From NCBI GenBank assembly GCA_021234155.1, contig JAJEKV010000045.1, forward strand, positions 9,411,105 through 9,475,104: a DNA stretch of 64,000 nucleotides, written 5' to 3'. Under the pieces are notes generated by a model that made no database searches, had not been told where the DNA came from, and was given only the letters and a program-made list of their open reading frames with translations. This document shows positions 24,456-37,017 of this stretch, one piece after another. Position 1 is the stretch's first letter. Each line of letters begins with the position of its first letter. The DNA comes from Isoetes taiwanensis. Taxonomy: Eukaryota; Streptophyta; Lycopodiopsida; Isoetales; Isoetaceae. A program made the translations under genes and the position numbers.

Positions 24456-25496
24456 AGATATGATACATCAATGTTACATAAGATGCATGTGTCTATTCCA
24501 GCAACATTCTAATGTTTGGTTTCTGGCTTTGTGAATTGATAAAGATAAGATAAAATAAGATGAATTTTTACGTCCACGGGAACCCAACGTATGGACGGCA
24601 CATGCGGCTCCAATTGCAGCTCTTCAAACCTACCATAAATCCTGCTAGACAAGCCATGCGATTCTTCCATGGATCTTGGTGCTCAAGAGCACTTGAGCGC
24701 TTGCATATCTGTCTGAGGTAAGGCTTTTGAATGCTTTCCTTTTCCTTCGTTTGGTGCTGTACACGAATTACAGTCTCTTGGTTTTGTTTTCTATTGAAAC
24801 TCTATTTTGCAACGAATGTAGCATCCAATGACGCCGCTACAGATGGCAGAATAACCGATCTTATGATGGCCCGGATTTTCATGCTACGGAATGACTGACT
24901 GCATTCTCACTTATTTCAAAATACAATAACACTGTACTCTAGGCCAAATATCTTGAAGCACATAAATTTACCCTTGCAAAGAGCTCTTGCAAGTTTGAAG
25001 ACTAAATTTTGTAAAGAGCATATGCTTAAGGAGCAGATGCATGCTGGACAAGCTAAAAAAATTTGTCGAGAACCTAAGAGGTTTATTCTATGTATTTGTT
25101 AAGGATTTTACCATTCTCAAGAAAAGGAAACTCAATACTTTCTGTAGGCATTACATTCTTTTCTTGATTTGATTTTCATCATTTTTTTTCTTTTATCTAA
25201 CTTTGCTGGATGCAGTGTAAAGCATTGTTTAAGTATTTGTGCAACTCAATCCAATCTATAGCTTTACTAAAAGTGTACTGAGATCCTTCCCTCTTTTATA
25301 GTGGACGATAAAAAATCATTCTCATTCTCATTATAGTTCTTACAACTCCGTGGATGATTGATCAATTTTGCATTGAAGGAGATGTATGGTCAATTTTGCA
25401 TAAGTATTGGAACTGGAAAGATTATATAAAACGAACCATTTCTAACTTGCTGTAGTATTACGCGATGCGATAACGCTGATAGTTAAACCACAGTTT

Positions 25497-25917
25497 TTGT
25501 TTTATGCAGGCCAAGATATTACTATCTTCCATTGCCTTCTGCAGCAAATCAATCCCATGCTCACAAGAGGCCCACAACACTACTTGCGCACTCATTTGCC
25601 CATGAAAAAGCGCAGACTGATAGCTTCCATTCACACGGGTGCACACCACCTCTGCATTGAAACAAGGCGATGGACTCGGGAGCCACGTGAGGACAGGATC
25701 TGTCAGTGTTGCCAACAGGGCATCATTGAGGATGAATGTCACGCCCTTCAGGCCTGCCCAGCATTCGATCATATCCGGGCACGGTATAATTCAGTTAATT
25801 GTGCCTCACCAGCCCCTGCATGAGCTGTTGAACACGACCTCCGTGGGCTTGTTGGAATCATACCTCCAGGAGGTTATGAATACACAGACTCAGTTGTGTC
25901 CTCCGGTACAGCATTGA
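25497..25917 (+). pseudogene. LINE C-terminal fragment, copy A
   Basis: The frame at 25497-25823 reads LP.KKRRLIASIHTGAHHLCIETRRW, then the knuckle-like CQCCQQGIIEDECHALQACPAFDHIRARYN. After a frameshift it continues in another frame with PLHELLNTTSVGLLESYLQEVMNT. These align with the end of the LINE at 13-16 kb (CPSC...HTFLECPAYEHIRSKYN and LSELFNTPPNLLSSYLKDV), so it is the same family. The rest of the element is absent. A second identical copy lies 1,983 bp downstream. Confidence 0.8.
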
Positions 25918-26362
25918 ATTGTCATATGCGATTGTACAGTATACCAGCATCCCTATTACTGCTAAGGACCATTGATTTCATATGCTCCTCATAGTTTCCA
26001 TATTCATTACTTAACGTTGTTCTACACTTAGAGTTATACACAAAACTCCTTCCAAAAGTTTGCAAGTAGAAAATATGGCCCAATCATACCAATATAATTT
26101 GTTTGACTCTAGTTGTATGGTTTTTTACGATGAAATTGCTAAATATGTTGAGAACTATGGAATCTATTTAAGCAGTGGAAGAGGAGTATCCCAATCTAAA
26201 TAGACATCATGGTTTTTACAAGTTTGATGTATATGACATTGAATTTTAATTAGCCTAACGTATTATTGAAAGCCATATGAAGTGATAAAAGTTGAATATG
26301 GCATAAGAATTTTAGCGTGATGAGTGCGGCATGAGATGGATTGGGTCTACAAGTGCCACTTG

Positions 26363-26376
26363 TGCGTGCGCGCGTG
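26363..26376 (+). other. 14-bp templated filler at duplication junction
   Basis: Between the two copies lies TGCGTGCGCGCGTG. Together with flanking bases (26361-26378) it exactly equals the 18 bases at 24412-24429 inside copy A's TG/CG tract. Repair with a template switch would explain it. Confidence 0.8.
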
Positions 26377-28345
26377 CGATAACTTTCTTTTGTGTGTGCG
26401 TGCGCGCGTGCGCGCGCGCGAGCACGCGCGCGAGCACGAGATATGATACATCAATGTTACATAAGATGCATGTGTCTATTCCAGCAACATTCTAATGTTT
26501 GGTTTCTGGCTTTGTGAATTGATAAAGATAAGATAAAATAAGATGAATTTTTACGTCCACGGGAACCCAACGTATGGACGGCACATGCGGCTCCAATTGC
26601 AGCTCTTCAAACCTACCATAAATCCTGCTAGACAAGCCATGCGATTCTTCCATGGATCTTGGTGCTCAAGAGCACTTGAGCGCTTGCATATCTGTCTGAG
26701 GTAAGGCTTTTGAATGCTTTCCTTTTCCTTCGTTTGGTCTTTATACCCAATTACAGTCTCTTGGTTTTGTTTTCTATTGAAACTCTATTTTGCAACGAAT
26801 GTAGCATCCAATGACGCCGCTACAGATGGCAGAATAACCGATCTTATGATGGCCCGGATTTTCATGCTACGGAATGACTGACTGCATTCTCACTTATTTC
26901 AAAATACAATAACACTGTACTCTAGGCCAAATATCTTGAAGCACATAAATTTACCCTTGCAAAGAGCTCTTGCAAGTTTGAAGACTAAATTTTGTAAAGA
27001 GCATATGCTTAAGGAGCAGATGCATGCTGGACAAGCTAAAAAAATTTGTCGAGAACCTAAGAGGTTTATTCTATGTATTTGTTAAGGATTTTACCATTCT
27101 CAAGAAAAGGAAACTCAATACTTTCTGTAGGCATTACATTCTTTTCTTGATTTGATTTTCATCATTTTTTTTCTTTTATCTAACTTTGCTGGATGCAGTG
27201 TAAAGCATTGTTTAAGTATTTGTGCAACTCAATCCAATCTATAGCTTTACTAAAAGTGTACTGAGATCCTTCCCTCTTTTATAGTGGACGATAAAAAATC
27301 ATTCTCATTCTCATTATAGTTCTTACAACTCCGTGGATGATTGATCAATTTTGCATTGAAGGAGATGTATGGTCAATTTTGCATAAGTATTGGAACTGGA
27401 AAGATTATATAAAACGAACCATTTCTAACTTGCTGTAGTATTACGCGATGCGATAACGCTGATAGTTAAACCACAGTTTTTGTTTTATGCAGGCCAAGAT
27501 ATTACTATCTTCCATTGCCTTCTGCAGCAAATCAATCCCATGCTCACAAGAGGCCCACAACACTACTTGCGCACTCATTTGCCCATGAAAAAGCGCAGAC
27601 TGATAGCTTCCATTCACACGGGTGCACACCACCTCTGCATTGAAACAAGGCGATGGACTCGGGAGCCACGTGAGGACAGGATCTGTCAGTGTTGCCAACA
27701 GGGCATCATTGAGGATGAATGTCACGCCCTTCAGGCCTGCCCAGCATTCGATCATATCCGGGCACGGTATAATTCAGTTAATTGTGCCTCACCAGCCCCT
27801 GCATGAGCTGTTGAACACGACCTCCGTGGGCTTGTTGGAATCATACCTCCAGGAGGTTATGAATACACAGACTCAGTTGTGTCCTCCGGTACAGCATTGA
27901 ATTGTCATATGCGATTGTACAGTATACCAGCATCCCTATTACTGCTAAGGACCATTGATTTCATATGCTCCTCATAGTTTCCATATTCATTACTTAACGT
28001 TGTTCTACACTTAGAGTTATACACAAAACTCCTTCCAAAAGTTTGCAAGTAGAAAATATGGCCCAATCATACCAATATAATTTGTTTGACTCTAGTTGTA
28101 TGGTTTTTTACGATGAAATTGCTAAATATGTTGAGAACTATGGAATCTATTTAAGCAGTGGAAGAGGAGTATCCCAATCTAAATAGACATCATGGTTTTT
28201 ACAAGTTTGATGTATATGACATTGAATTTTAATTAGCCTAACGTATTATTGAAAGCCATATGAAGTGATAAAAGTTGAATATGGCATAAGAATTTTAGCG
28301 TGATGAGTGCGGCATGAGATGGATTGGGTCTACAAGTGCCACTTG
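26377..28345 (+). repeat. 1,969-bp tandem duplication, copy B
   Basis: Direct copy of 24394-26362, including the TG/CG tract and the LINE fragment. It ends at ...AAGTGCCACTTG, after which single-copy sequence (CTTCTATTG) continues. Confidence 0.95.
27480..27900 (+). pseudogene. LINE C-terminal fragment, copy B
   Basis: Identical in translation and in frameshift to the fragment at 25497-25917; it was duplicated with its host segment, not inserted independently. Confidence 0.8.
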
Positions 28346-31207
28346 CTTCTATTGTTTTTATTGCCGATATCTAATTTCCCAGTCCTTCGTGCTAACATGT
28401 TCTTTCCATTGTGGCTCTGACCTCTTTCAATGTAAGAGTCCTGGCCACTTGACAGTCTGGTATACTTATTTATGTGCATATATGCATGCTTGACATACAC
28501 GCAGCATACATGCAGCATAGATAGATTGTTCAGGCTTTGTTTAAGCAGATGGCACAGGATCCTATAAAGGAACTGAATCGATGCATATGGTTTTTTTTCA
28601 AGCAATTGGGAATAGCTAGGAAGGGCCGAAATTGCTCCTTAGCAACCAGATTTAGAAGGATAAAGTAAATTTGAATGCTTCTGGTTAGAGTCCAAAACCT
28701 GGCACAGAACTGAGGCAACATTAATCCAACTTGGGAGGCTCCTGGAAATGGGCTGCAAAGGGGCCGAAATTGAAGTTAAGGTGTTATTTGGTAGAATTTA
28801 AGGGTCGGTATAGCCGTGTTGCAGGATTAGAAAAGCTCTGAAAGCGATCCAACTGGTCCAAAATGCTTCAAAATCAGCTCAATCGGGTCGATTTGGGACT
28901 GGAGCAGATCGATTTGGTTGTGGGTCATAGCTAGATGGTGAATCGATGCCAAAATCAGAGCTGAGAGCCCACAGAGGCCGAAACATGTCTATCTTGGTTT
29001 GCATGTTTGCGGTTTTTCTGTTTCCTGTCATTTTGTTGGGTTTTGGTCGTTATTTATTGCTTATATTTGGAACTGTCTTGCTTTGAGTGCATTTGTTGGT
29101 AAGTTAAAAGAAAATTATAAAGTTAGATAACCATAGATGGGATTGAGATGCGCCTTGATTTAAGGAAGAATTAGCCAATAGAGGAAGTTCCAGCTCGAAG
29201 ACACTGGCGGAATAATAACAAATTGTAAGAAATTCTATGAATGGTTGCATTTAACTAAGATATTATGTAATTTAAGTCTAGTAAATCAAAGGTATCTAAG
29301 ATAATTATACGGACTTGCTCTTGGAGATGGGGCTAGTCTAGAGATCACGTGGCAAGGGCTAAATGCAGTTATGGTCATGAGACCTTAGGGATTTTTAAGT
29401 CGAAAGTGCAAGAATTCTGAGTTTTATATTAGATGCAACAATAAATCCCTTAGCTAAGAAAACGGTTTTTAATAGGAAATATTAAAAACCTTACTTGAGT
29501 GCTCTTATAGTGAATAATATTGTGGAGTTCGGCCTATATCTACATCAGAGAAATGGAGCACGCTACATCGATATGTTGGATTGCTAGTATGGTCTTCATC
29601 CTCGAGCTTTCTTCTCCAACGTAAGTGGTATGGGCAACCTCGGCAAAGGGTGAGTTAAACTTAGACACTTGTAACAAATATGTAATGAATATCATTTGTC
29701 ACAATCTTTGCATTGTTCCACTGTTGTCTTGGTATTTTGATTATGTACTTGGAACCTCCGGGGTCGGGCTTCTAGGTTCGGTGGCCTAGGTTGCCCCGGC
29801 ATGCTCATGTTCATTTGTGATTCTTTGTGGTATTCTTGTGCTCTGTGACACCGGGCATAGTTCTCCTGGCAAGGATGCTATGTCACCTCTGTGACTCCAT
29901 GGTAAGAGGTCCTCCAGTGCCAGAAGGTTAACAGGGCTCGGAATGTGAGCTGGCTGGGCATTTCTCTGCTAACAGGGCCTGCATGTAGGCTGGCTGAGCT
30001 TCTCATTGTCCCGGAGCTATGTGTCATGATGGTTTGGTATTTTAGCCATGTTCTTTGCTTCTGATGTTCATGTTTGATATTTTCTTGGATTATGTTGTCA
30101 TTGTCTTAGCATTGTACTCATGTAGGATTTTTCGTCTGTGTTTGTGCTTATCCAAGATTTTCAGAGTATTTCTATGCATGCAGAAGCATCCAGGGATCCC
30201 CATTTAGTCACGAGGACTAATCCCAGTGAGTGCATGTGCAGTGAAAGAGCAAGGCGATGGCACCAGCGTGATTGTGGCTCATGGATGAGCAAAAAGCTTC
30301 TAGGGTTGAGTTGTTAAACATAGATGACGTAACTATTGAGAATATGGATGTCTTTGGATGTTAATGTTATGTGATTATATTGAGATCTCAAGTATTTGCT
30401 CATTGAGTTTTGAGTGTGTAATCTCAACTGTGCAAGAGGAAGATTCAATTCTTCACCATATTCAATTATTGTCACACCAACCTAGAATTAGGGCAATATT
30501 AACAAGATCCCGAGTTGTCCGGAGGGTCAACTCGGCATGCTCGTCACATCCAAGTTAAATCACATTGAGATCTGAGACCTTCAATAGGTGGATTTTACAA
30601 CATATAGGAAACTCTTCTAATACTTCTCTAGATAATAGTATATTTCAAGGTACCCATTCACTTGATTAAGCCTATTTTTTTCCATGCTTCAGCATACATC
30701 TTTGCTATTGTAGTGTAGGTCGGATTGCCATGTCATCTTATATTTTTAATTATTTAGTTTTATCTTGAGAATGTTGTTTGACAGTTTCTAACAGTTACAA
30801 GCAGTCAAGTCGCCATAGCCATCGATCTCTAAGATAGCAGTATCACCCTCTATTCAAGATTTGCCCACCAATTTTTGCATAGTCCCGTTCAATATCGTTT
30901 ATGCTATTCTATTCATTAATTGTTGACATTTTATCATTATTATTATTATTTTGTTCTAGAATGCCAACACACTGCCATAGACATTCTGGGTGCTTTAGAT
31001 AAAAGTCTACTTCCATATTAAAATTCTCTGTGTATGCTATATCAGGGCTTATTCAAGGACATGTTCAACAACTTGCTCCTTTGTAATCCGAATCTTGCTT
31101 CAAATTCTGGCCGTTTCTTTCTAATTTGACTAAGAGTTATGCCATTGTTGCTTTATATTGTTGTTGCCTTTAGCCCTAGGTGTGTCTTCTTTAATTATTA
31201 TATCAAA
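28346..31207. other. Unclassified; LTR-like GC-richer block at about 29740-30030
   Basis: No gene recognised. From 29740 to 30030 the sequence becomes GC-richer. It contains an imperfect internal repeat ('taacagggct.gga.tg.gagctggctgggc' and 'taacagggcctgcatgtaggctggctgagc') and phrases such as TGTGACACCGGGC that resemble plant LTRs. No paired ends or target duplication were found, so it stays unclassified. Confidence 0.35.
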
Positions 31208-31573
31208 CTAGAAACGTGTGCCCGGCGATGCCGGGCATTAGTCATAAATGTGTGGAATGGGTAGACGTAAGGGAGTCTTCAGGTGTAATAAAAAAGTGCT
31301 AAATATAAGGGTATATATGGATGTAATCGAGTGTCGGGCCTTAGGTGGGGATGGCCAGGAATAATGGATTTTATGGGGTGAAATAGAATGCTTAGAGAAA
31401 TAGAATGCTTAGACGTAATAGAGTTCGTACTATTTAGGTTTTTGTGGCAGATCGCAGATTTGATACATCCATTCTGGCAGTGACAAATGTTGATGTGTGC
31501 GATAGTTGATGCGAGTCACCCTTCTTCTTCTTTTTGTCAAAGGGAATTTTTTTTGAATTTGTCCATGTAGAGA
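31208..31573 (-). mobile_element. Candidate small non-autonomous Helitron (366 bp)
   Basis: On the minus strand it would start TCTCTACATGGAC (31573) preceded by A. It would end with a GC-rich hairpin (GCCCGGCATCGCCGGGC, 31220-31236), seven to eight bases, then CTAG (31208) followed by T. That matches the plant Helitron layout: 5' TC, 3' hairpin plus CTRR, insertion between A and T, and no target duplication. There is no coding capacity. The 3' end is convincing; the 5' end rests on a short match and may be a coincidence. Confidence 0.55.
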
Positions 31574-34500
31574 TTATTGTTGTTGATGAATTCCTGGTAG
31601 GCTAAGGTTATCAGATCCTTCCAGATGGCCAACAATTGCAAACCTTCGGCTTTACGGTACATGTGCGTTGTGATTGTGTGATCAAGAAATTATATATCAT
31701 ATTACGTTTAATTGTAAGAGAAGATCACTACATAAGTTTTTGTATTTCCTATGTAAGTTTAAAATTTTAGGAGAAATAATTTGATTTGCAATTTTTAATT
31801 TCCAATCTACAAAAATGCATCCATTCTACTAAAAGTGGTCATGATTCATATTTAAACACATGCACTTTTGGTAAGTAGAACATGACCAATATTGCATTTG
31901 TGATGTGATGATATAATTGCTATTTACAATTGTCTGTCCCATTGATATGTTACATCCCCTCGACTTTTTAGAAATAGTTATATGACTGACAAACCTAAAC
32001 CTTCAACTCCCAAACGGAAACCTTAAATGGCTGCACGAAATGTTGGGCATTACCATTGGTATATTTTGAATCCAAATGGTTAGCTATGGGAGATCAGGCA
32101 GGATGTGATATACTTATTGTGTATAAGTCAATCATTGGAATTGCAGGGAAGACGCTTAGCTCTAAATTTTTTTCTTGGCTTTCTCCAAACTATTGGAGTT
32201 GCTTTTGATGCCTTTCAAAAGAAAAATAAGGATTAACACAATTTGGGGGACCAAAGTAAGGGCTTTGCTTAGAAGCAATTTTTGAAAATATTGTTTTTTG
32301 CACTTGATGGTTTGAAAGCATTCTTGTTAGCTCACCATATAAATGGTTGAGTTAAAGGTGACAATGCCTTCAAAGTAAAACATTGAACATTTGTTACCAA
32401 GTTTCGTAAAAGGTTAAAATCTATGAATGAAAAGCATTTATGATTGAGGTTTACTCATATTTATGGTACGAATGCAGCGAATACCAGAATAGACAATGCT
32501 TGGTCAATGTTCCATTAAATTCCACATGTACCTATCACAACCTTAAGAAGTTAGAATGAAAGTCAACTTCATTTTCAGAATGAATTGAACATAAACGATG
32601 ACTGATAAACCATGCTGTTCATAATTCACATATAAGCCGTTATTGATGCTAAAAGGCTTTCTACCATACATTTTGTTGTAGAAAGTCATATAAATATGTT
32701 TGTCCCACAAAGTCTTAAAAGTAAGATGTCTTAAAACAAAAGACTGTTTAATTGTCTTACCATAGCCCACAATTTGTCCTTCAAAATGATTGTAGAAGAC
32801 TTCATAAATGCTCTTATCTGCACAACAAATCCTCATTTGCACAATACAACTGCAAGAAAAATTTTATTAATGGAAGCGTTCTATCACTCAGTAGAGATTA
32901 TCCATCTCAAAGGAATGATACACGAAAGCACTACTGATGTTTTTATGCTAAACATGATTCTTTTCAAGATCCTTTCAGCTAATTATGTGAATCTAGAGAT
33001 ATAGCATAGTGCAGTTTGTGCCTACTTGTTGAGAAGAAATCTCTTATTGCCTCTCTTTCTCTGGACTCCAAGACCAGATGATGAAGCAAAGTGGAACAAA
33101 CAAAAAGAAAAGAAATCCAAACAAATTCTGCTAGCTTAGAAAATATCATGTTGAAACAAAAGGGAAACAATCTTATTCCAAAACAAAGAAAAAATCTAGT
33201 CTGTTATGGGTCAAAGCTACAAATGTCAGATTTATCTCATAATCAAACATACCAGGGCACTGAAAATAGACATTCGATGTCGTTTAATCTAGCTGCGAAT
33301 GTTGCTCTGCACTCCTCAGAGACAATTCTAGTATGGAAATGGTTTAGGGTACAATTGAGCTTGTCACTTCCGTGGTGATATGCCCAATCTTTGGTAAAAC
33401 CATCAACATACTATCTTTTCCAATCCATTCTTCGAGAATATCTCTTCACATTGAAGGCCTTTGGTTTCCTGATAGTGAGTGTAGCACGTTTGTCATGTCT
33501 TATTGTTTCCCCCTCCTATCCTGAGTATATAAAATGACATGAATATTTTATGATAAAATACTTTTAGCAAAATGTATAACATTAACATGGTTATGAAACA
33601 GGCCCAGCATGAAACAGTGAAACATGGTTATGAAACAGGCCCAACAGCAGCAACTTATCCAGGTCTCATAATTCTGGCCATGAAAAAAGTCCTAGTCAAA
33701 GTATAATGGGAGAATTATATTACAGATTTTTCACATATTTTCCTTGTAAACTCCAGCATTAACATACCTGATCCAAGTTCTAGAGTGCCAATAGTAATCC
33801 ATTCACATGGAGGAGAAGTGACTCCTTTTTCTGATGATAACTTATATGCATGGTTTATAGCAATAGGGCTTTGTCTGTATATACAACCAATAAATATGTA
33901 TATCTGAATACGCAGTTTCCGATAAATCTTTATATCTGAATGCGCAATTTCCAACATTGTTATGGTACCATGATCATGCCATGGGAAGAACTATATTGAA
34001 TGTATATGCAGGTCTAGTTGGTTTATATGTTCTATCTTCCAAGAAGAAAAGGAGAGCAATCTTTTCGATGATAAATTTACTTACATACAAAAATGGCTGC
34101 CTTTCTTGTTGTAGCGCAACCTGCAAATACAATTGAAAACATAGTTATATCAGACATTCAACTGAAGCAAAAAACATAAGGCAAGTAAAACATGCAATAT
34201 TGTGCAGATCTGGTAGTGGACTAACAGGATAGAATATTTTATCCTCAGATTAATTGCAGATCTAATAATGTAATTGATCCTAATACAACTCTTCTAATTT
34301 AAGAGAGAGACATATGTCAACACTTTAGAATCCACTGATTTGTGCTGTTGAAAATAATGGTTGTTGTGGTGAACATTGGTAAGGGGGAATAAGCTTCATC
34401 TAGCCCTTCCTATTCTTCAGAAATAGGAGCCAGCATCAAATAGGAGCCAGCTCTTGATGCTGCATCTAATTGGGAGCGTCAAGAATCCGTAGCCTTTGTA

Positions 34501-35450
34501 ACACCATTGCTCCTACTTCCTGAGATAATCCAAAAAAGAGATGCATTCAACTAATGTGACTTGACATGCACCAGCTCAGTTTGTTTGGGAACTGTTCCAC
34601 TTTAGAAGGATGTTTGCATAGAGAAAACGTGAAGAAGTTTAATAATGGAAGAATATTAGGATGCCCAAAGACCAAGAGATATTTTCCCGATGCAAAGAGG
34701 CTCATAAACATGTAGAAGAAGAAATATATGATGCAATTTAAACTGAATGGCAGATATCCTCTTGCAAGAAATACAATATTTATAAGTTCTGCAGTGTATA
34801 AGAGCTATTTTCATTATAATACAATTTAAAAGTAAATATAGAACAAACCTTCGCTTCAATTGGAATAGGATGCAATCTTAAATACTTCAGAAAAACTATT
34901 TGCCCAGAATTTGTAACTTCTTATGACCACAAAAAATAAAAAAGCGAGAAAATAAAAAAATCTTGGCAATGGCCTATCCTCTACAGTCATACCATTCAGA
35001 TGTCCTTGTTTCTTTCCGTTGGGTTGCGTAGAAGCTAGGCAATTTTAAAAAATGGTTTCTGCTGAACAAACAAAGGCAATTTTGAATCACAGTTCTTGCT
35101 AGAAAAACAAATGTCAAAAGTTTACACATTTGGAGAATGAAGTAAAAGAAACTTTGGGGATCATATTCTGCAAACAGACACCAAATTCATCTCTACATCC
35201 AACAGTCGTAGCTAAATGAAACGTAGAGAATGAGATCAACAATATACAGGAAAGAAACCAGAAGCTTCTTTCGTTATCAGGGATTAATTATGTGATAGCA
35301 TTTGCAGTTTGGATCTTACAGGTAAGGACAATGTTATGTTTTGGTGGGTTGCAGGTTTAAGTTTCTGTATTTTTTCTTTTTGCAGCGAATGGATGGACCT
35401 TGCCAGATTAACAGGCCTGCAAGCATGCAAGTCTTGGTGATGAATCTCAC
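31574..35450. other. Unclassified AT-rich spacer
   Basis: No coding family, RNA gene or element end recognised on either strand. A minor duplication of 'catggttatgaaacaggccca' occurs near 33585 and 33623. Confidence 0.4.
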
Positions 35451-35694
35451 CTGGTGTTTGCAGATGAAATCTCCAGAAGCAAGAGAAGAACGCTCCAGAA
35501 GCTTGACTCCTGAAAGACAAATATTATCATTAGTCTTAGCATAAAAGCTAAGAGCTCAATGTTGTGTTTTATCTGGTGTTTGCAGATGAAATCGTGTACT
35601 CCAGAAGCAAGAAAAGAACACTCCAAACGTTTGAATCCTGAAACAAAACCAGAACCATTAGTCTTAGCAAGAAGGATCCGACTCAACTGAAGAG
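35451..35694. repeat. Two-copy tandem repeat, about 122 bp
   Basis: CTGGTGTTTGCAGATGAAAT starts at 35451 and again at 35573. Each copy continues with 'ccagaagcaagaaaagaac.ctccaaacg...gaatcctgaaa' and 'attagtcttagca', at roughly 80% identity. Confidence 0.75.
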
Positions 35695-36769
35695 CCCAAT
35701 GTTGTGTTCTACTCATGCTATGAGGATCCGATTCTGAGGCGCAAAAAGGGTCGGAAAAGAATCATAAGACAAAATTCGTGATGAAGTGTTTGTAGCAGAA
35801 AGTGAAGAACGTAAGAAAAAATATGCAAGTCGAAATGCAATAGACCTAGATCCCCATGATCTTCACATTTCTAAAACAAAGATAGAACCCTGAATCTAGA
35901 CGCTCAACAATCTGCTTGCTTCATTCATTTCTCTTAGAAACTTCAGCCGAGTATAGCAGACCTCGTTACCTGATACCAGATAGAAACGTAGCTAAAAGAA
36001 GCTCCCCTCCCGGCCAGTATATGCCGATAAAAGTAACGCAGGGGGGAAAGGCGTCCTGCAAGGGGAAAGGGAACGCCGCATGCAGCGTTACATGCGGCGT
36101 TCTTGCACGCAACCCAACACTATCACAAAATAAAAAAGAAGATGTTTATTGGCCTAGATGATTAGAGCTTATATTCTTGTTTTATTATGCCTAGCCAAAT
36201 TTGTACAAGACTATAGTTTTGTTTCTGGCTTTTCCATTCTTGGCATTTTTCTTTGGAGCATGGTTGGACTTATATCGTCGTTTTATCTCAAGTTCGAAAG
36301 CCCAAGGCCATAGTTTTTTTTTTCAGATCTGCCCAAGACTATAGTTTTGTTTCGACGTTTCTGGCTTTCATCATATTTACATTCCAGAGTTTCTTGACGT
36401 CTCTAACGTGTTTTCTTGAAGTATGTACTATTCCATAAGAACTAGAATTGTAACTTTCTCTCCCTCTTTGTGTTTATTTGATTTTGCCAAGTTGCATAAA
36501 CACCTAGATTTGAATCCTACATAGATATATCTTGCTACATATTCTAAATGAGGTGCATCCAGGACTACCGCAGTCGTCGGATTCGTCAATCCTATGGCCT
36601 AGATCGTATGTTGGAGCCTGTGAGCACCTCTCATTTTGGTTATATTATAGTCATTTATGATTGGAGGCGCCTATGATTTTGAAATATGAAATACGGTTTC
36701 GCCTAAGGTATTGAGGGAATATCAAACCTCTATACAACTTTGCGTAAGATTTTAGAATATGAAATACGG
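35695..36769. other. Unclassified, holds a 12-bp-arm hairpin
   Basis: GAACGCCGCATG (36071-36082) and its exact reverse complement (36091-36102) enclose an 8-base loop in a locally GC-rich patch. No gene recognised. Confidence 0.5.
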
Positions 36770-36845
36770 GGGCTCGAACCTCTACCAAAATAACTCAATG
36801 TCCTAATAATACTACTTTAACCAATATACCCAGTGAGCTAATTTG
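36770..36845 (-). mobile_element. tRNA-like SINE head (pol III boxes)
   Basis: On the minus strand TAGCTCACTGG (rc of 36830-36840) fits an A box and GGTTCGAGCCC (rc of 36770-36780) fits a B box, 49 bases apart. This is as in tRNA-derived SINEs and outside normal tRNA folding for most isoacceptors. Downstream, 'CGTATTTCATATT' is repeated twice (about 36690 and 36757). Tail and target duplication are not defined. Confidence 0.5.
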
Positions 36846-37017
36846 ATTATTTTTTATCTTGAATCTATGTTTTTTTTTTTATAACAACCCATTCAATTGC
36901 TTTGGGGATATATGATCTATGGTTTCAGGAATTGTTATTTTTTACATTCATTTCAAATCCCCTTGGAACCCCCTGTTATTTTGCTACATATTTGCATTTG
37001 ACCTTTTCTTTTCATTT

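Larger units (their letters stand above)
24394..26362 (+). repeat. 1,969-bp tandem duplication, copy A
   Basis: The sequence from CGATAACTTTC to ...AAGTGCCACTTG is repeated at 26377-28345 with a constant offset of 1,983 bp. All the differences I could find lie in one 10-bp block (24756-24765 versus 26739-26748, 8 of 10 bases differ). The copy holds an alternating purine/pyrimidine tract and a LINE 3' fragment. Confidence 0.95.

Noticed and set aside
24394-28345. LTR pair flanking an element
   Set aside because: The two direct copies are adjacent with only 14 bp between them and lack TG/CA ends, PBS or PPT, so they are a segmental tandem duplication.
36770-36845. Functional tRNA gene
   Set aside because: The box spacing and the lack of a paired acceptor stem argue against a tRNA; SINE-like is more likely.
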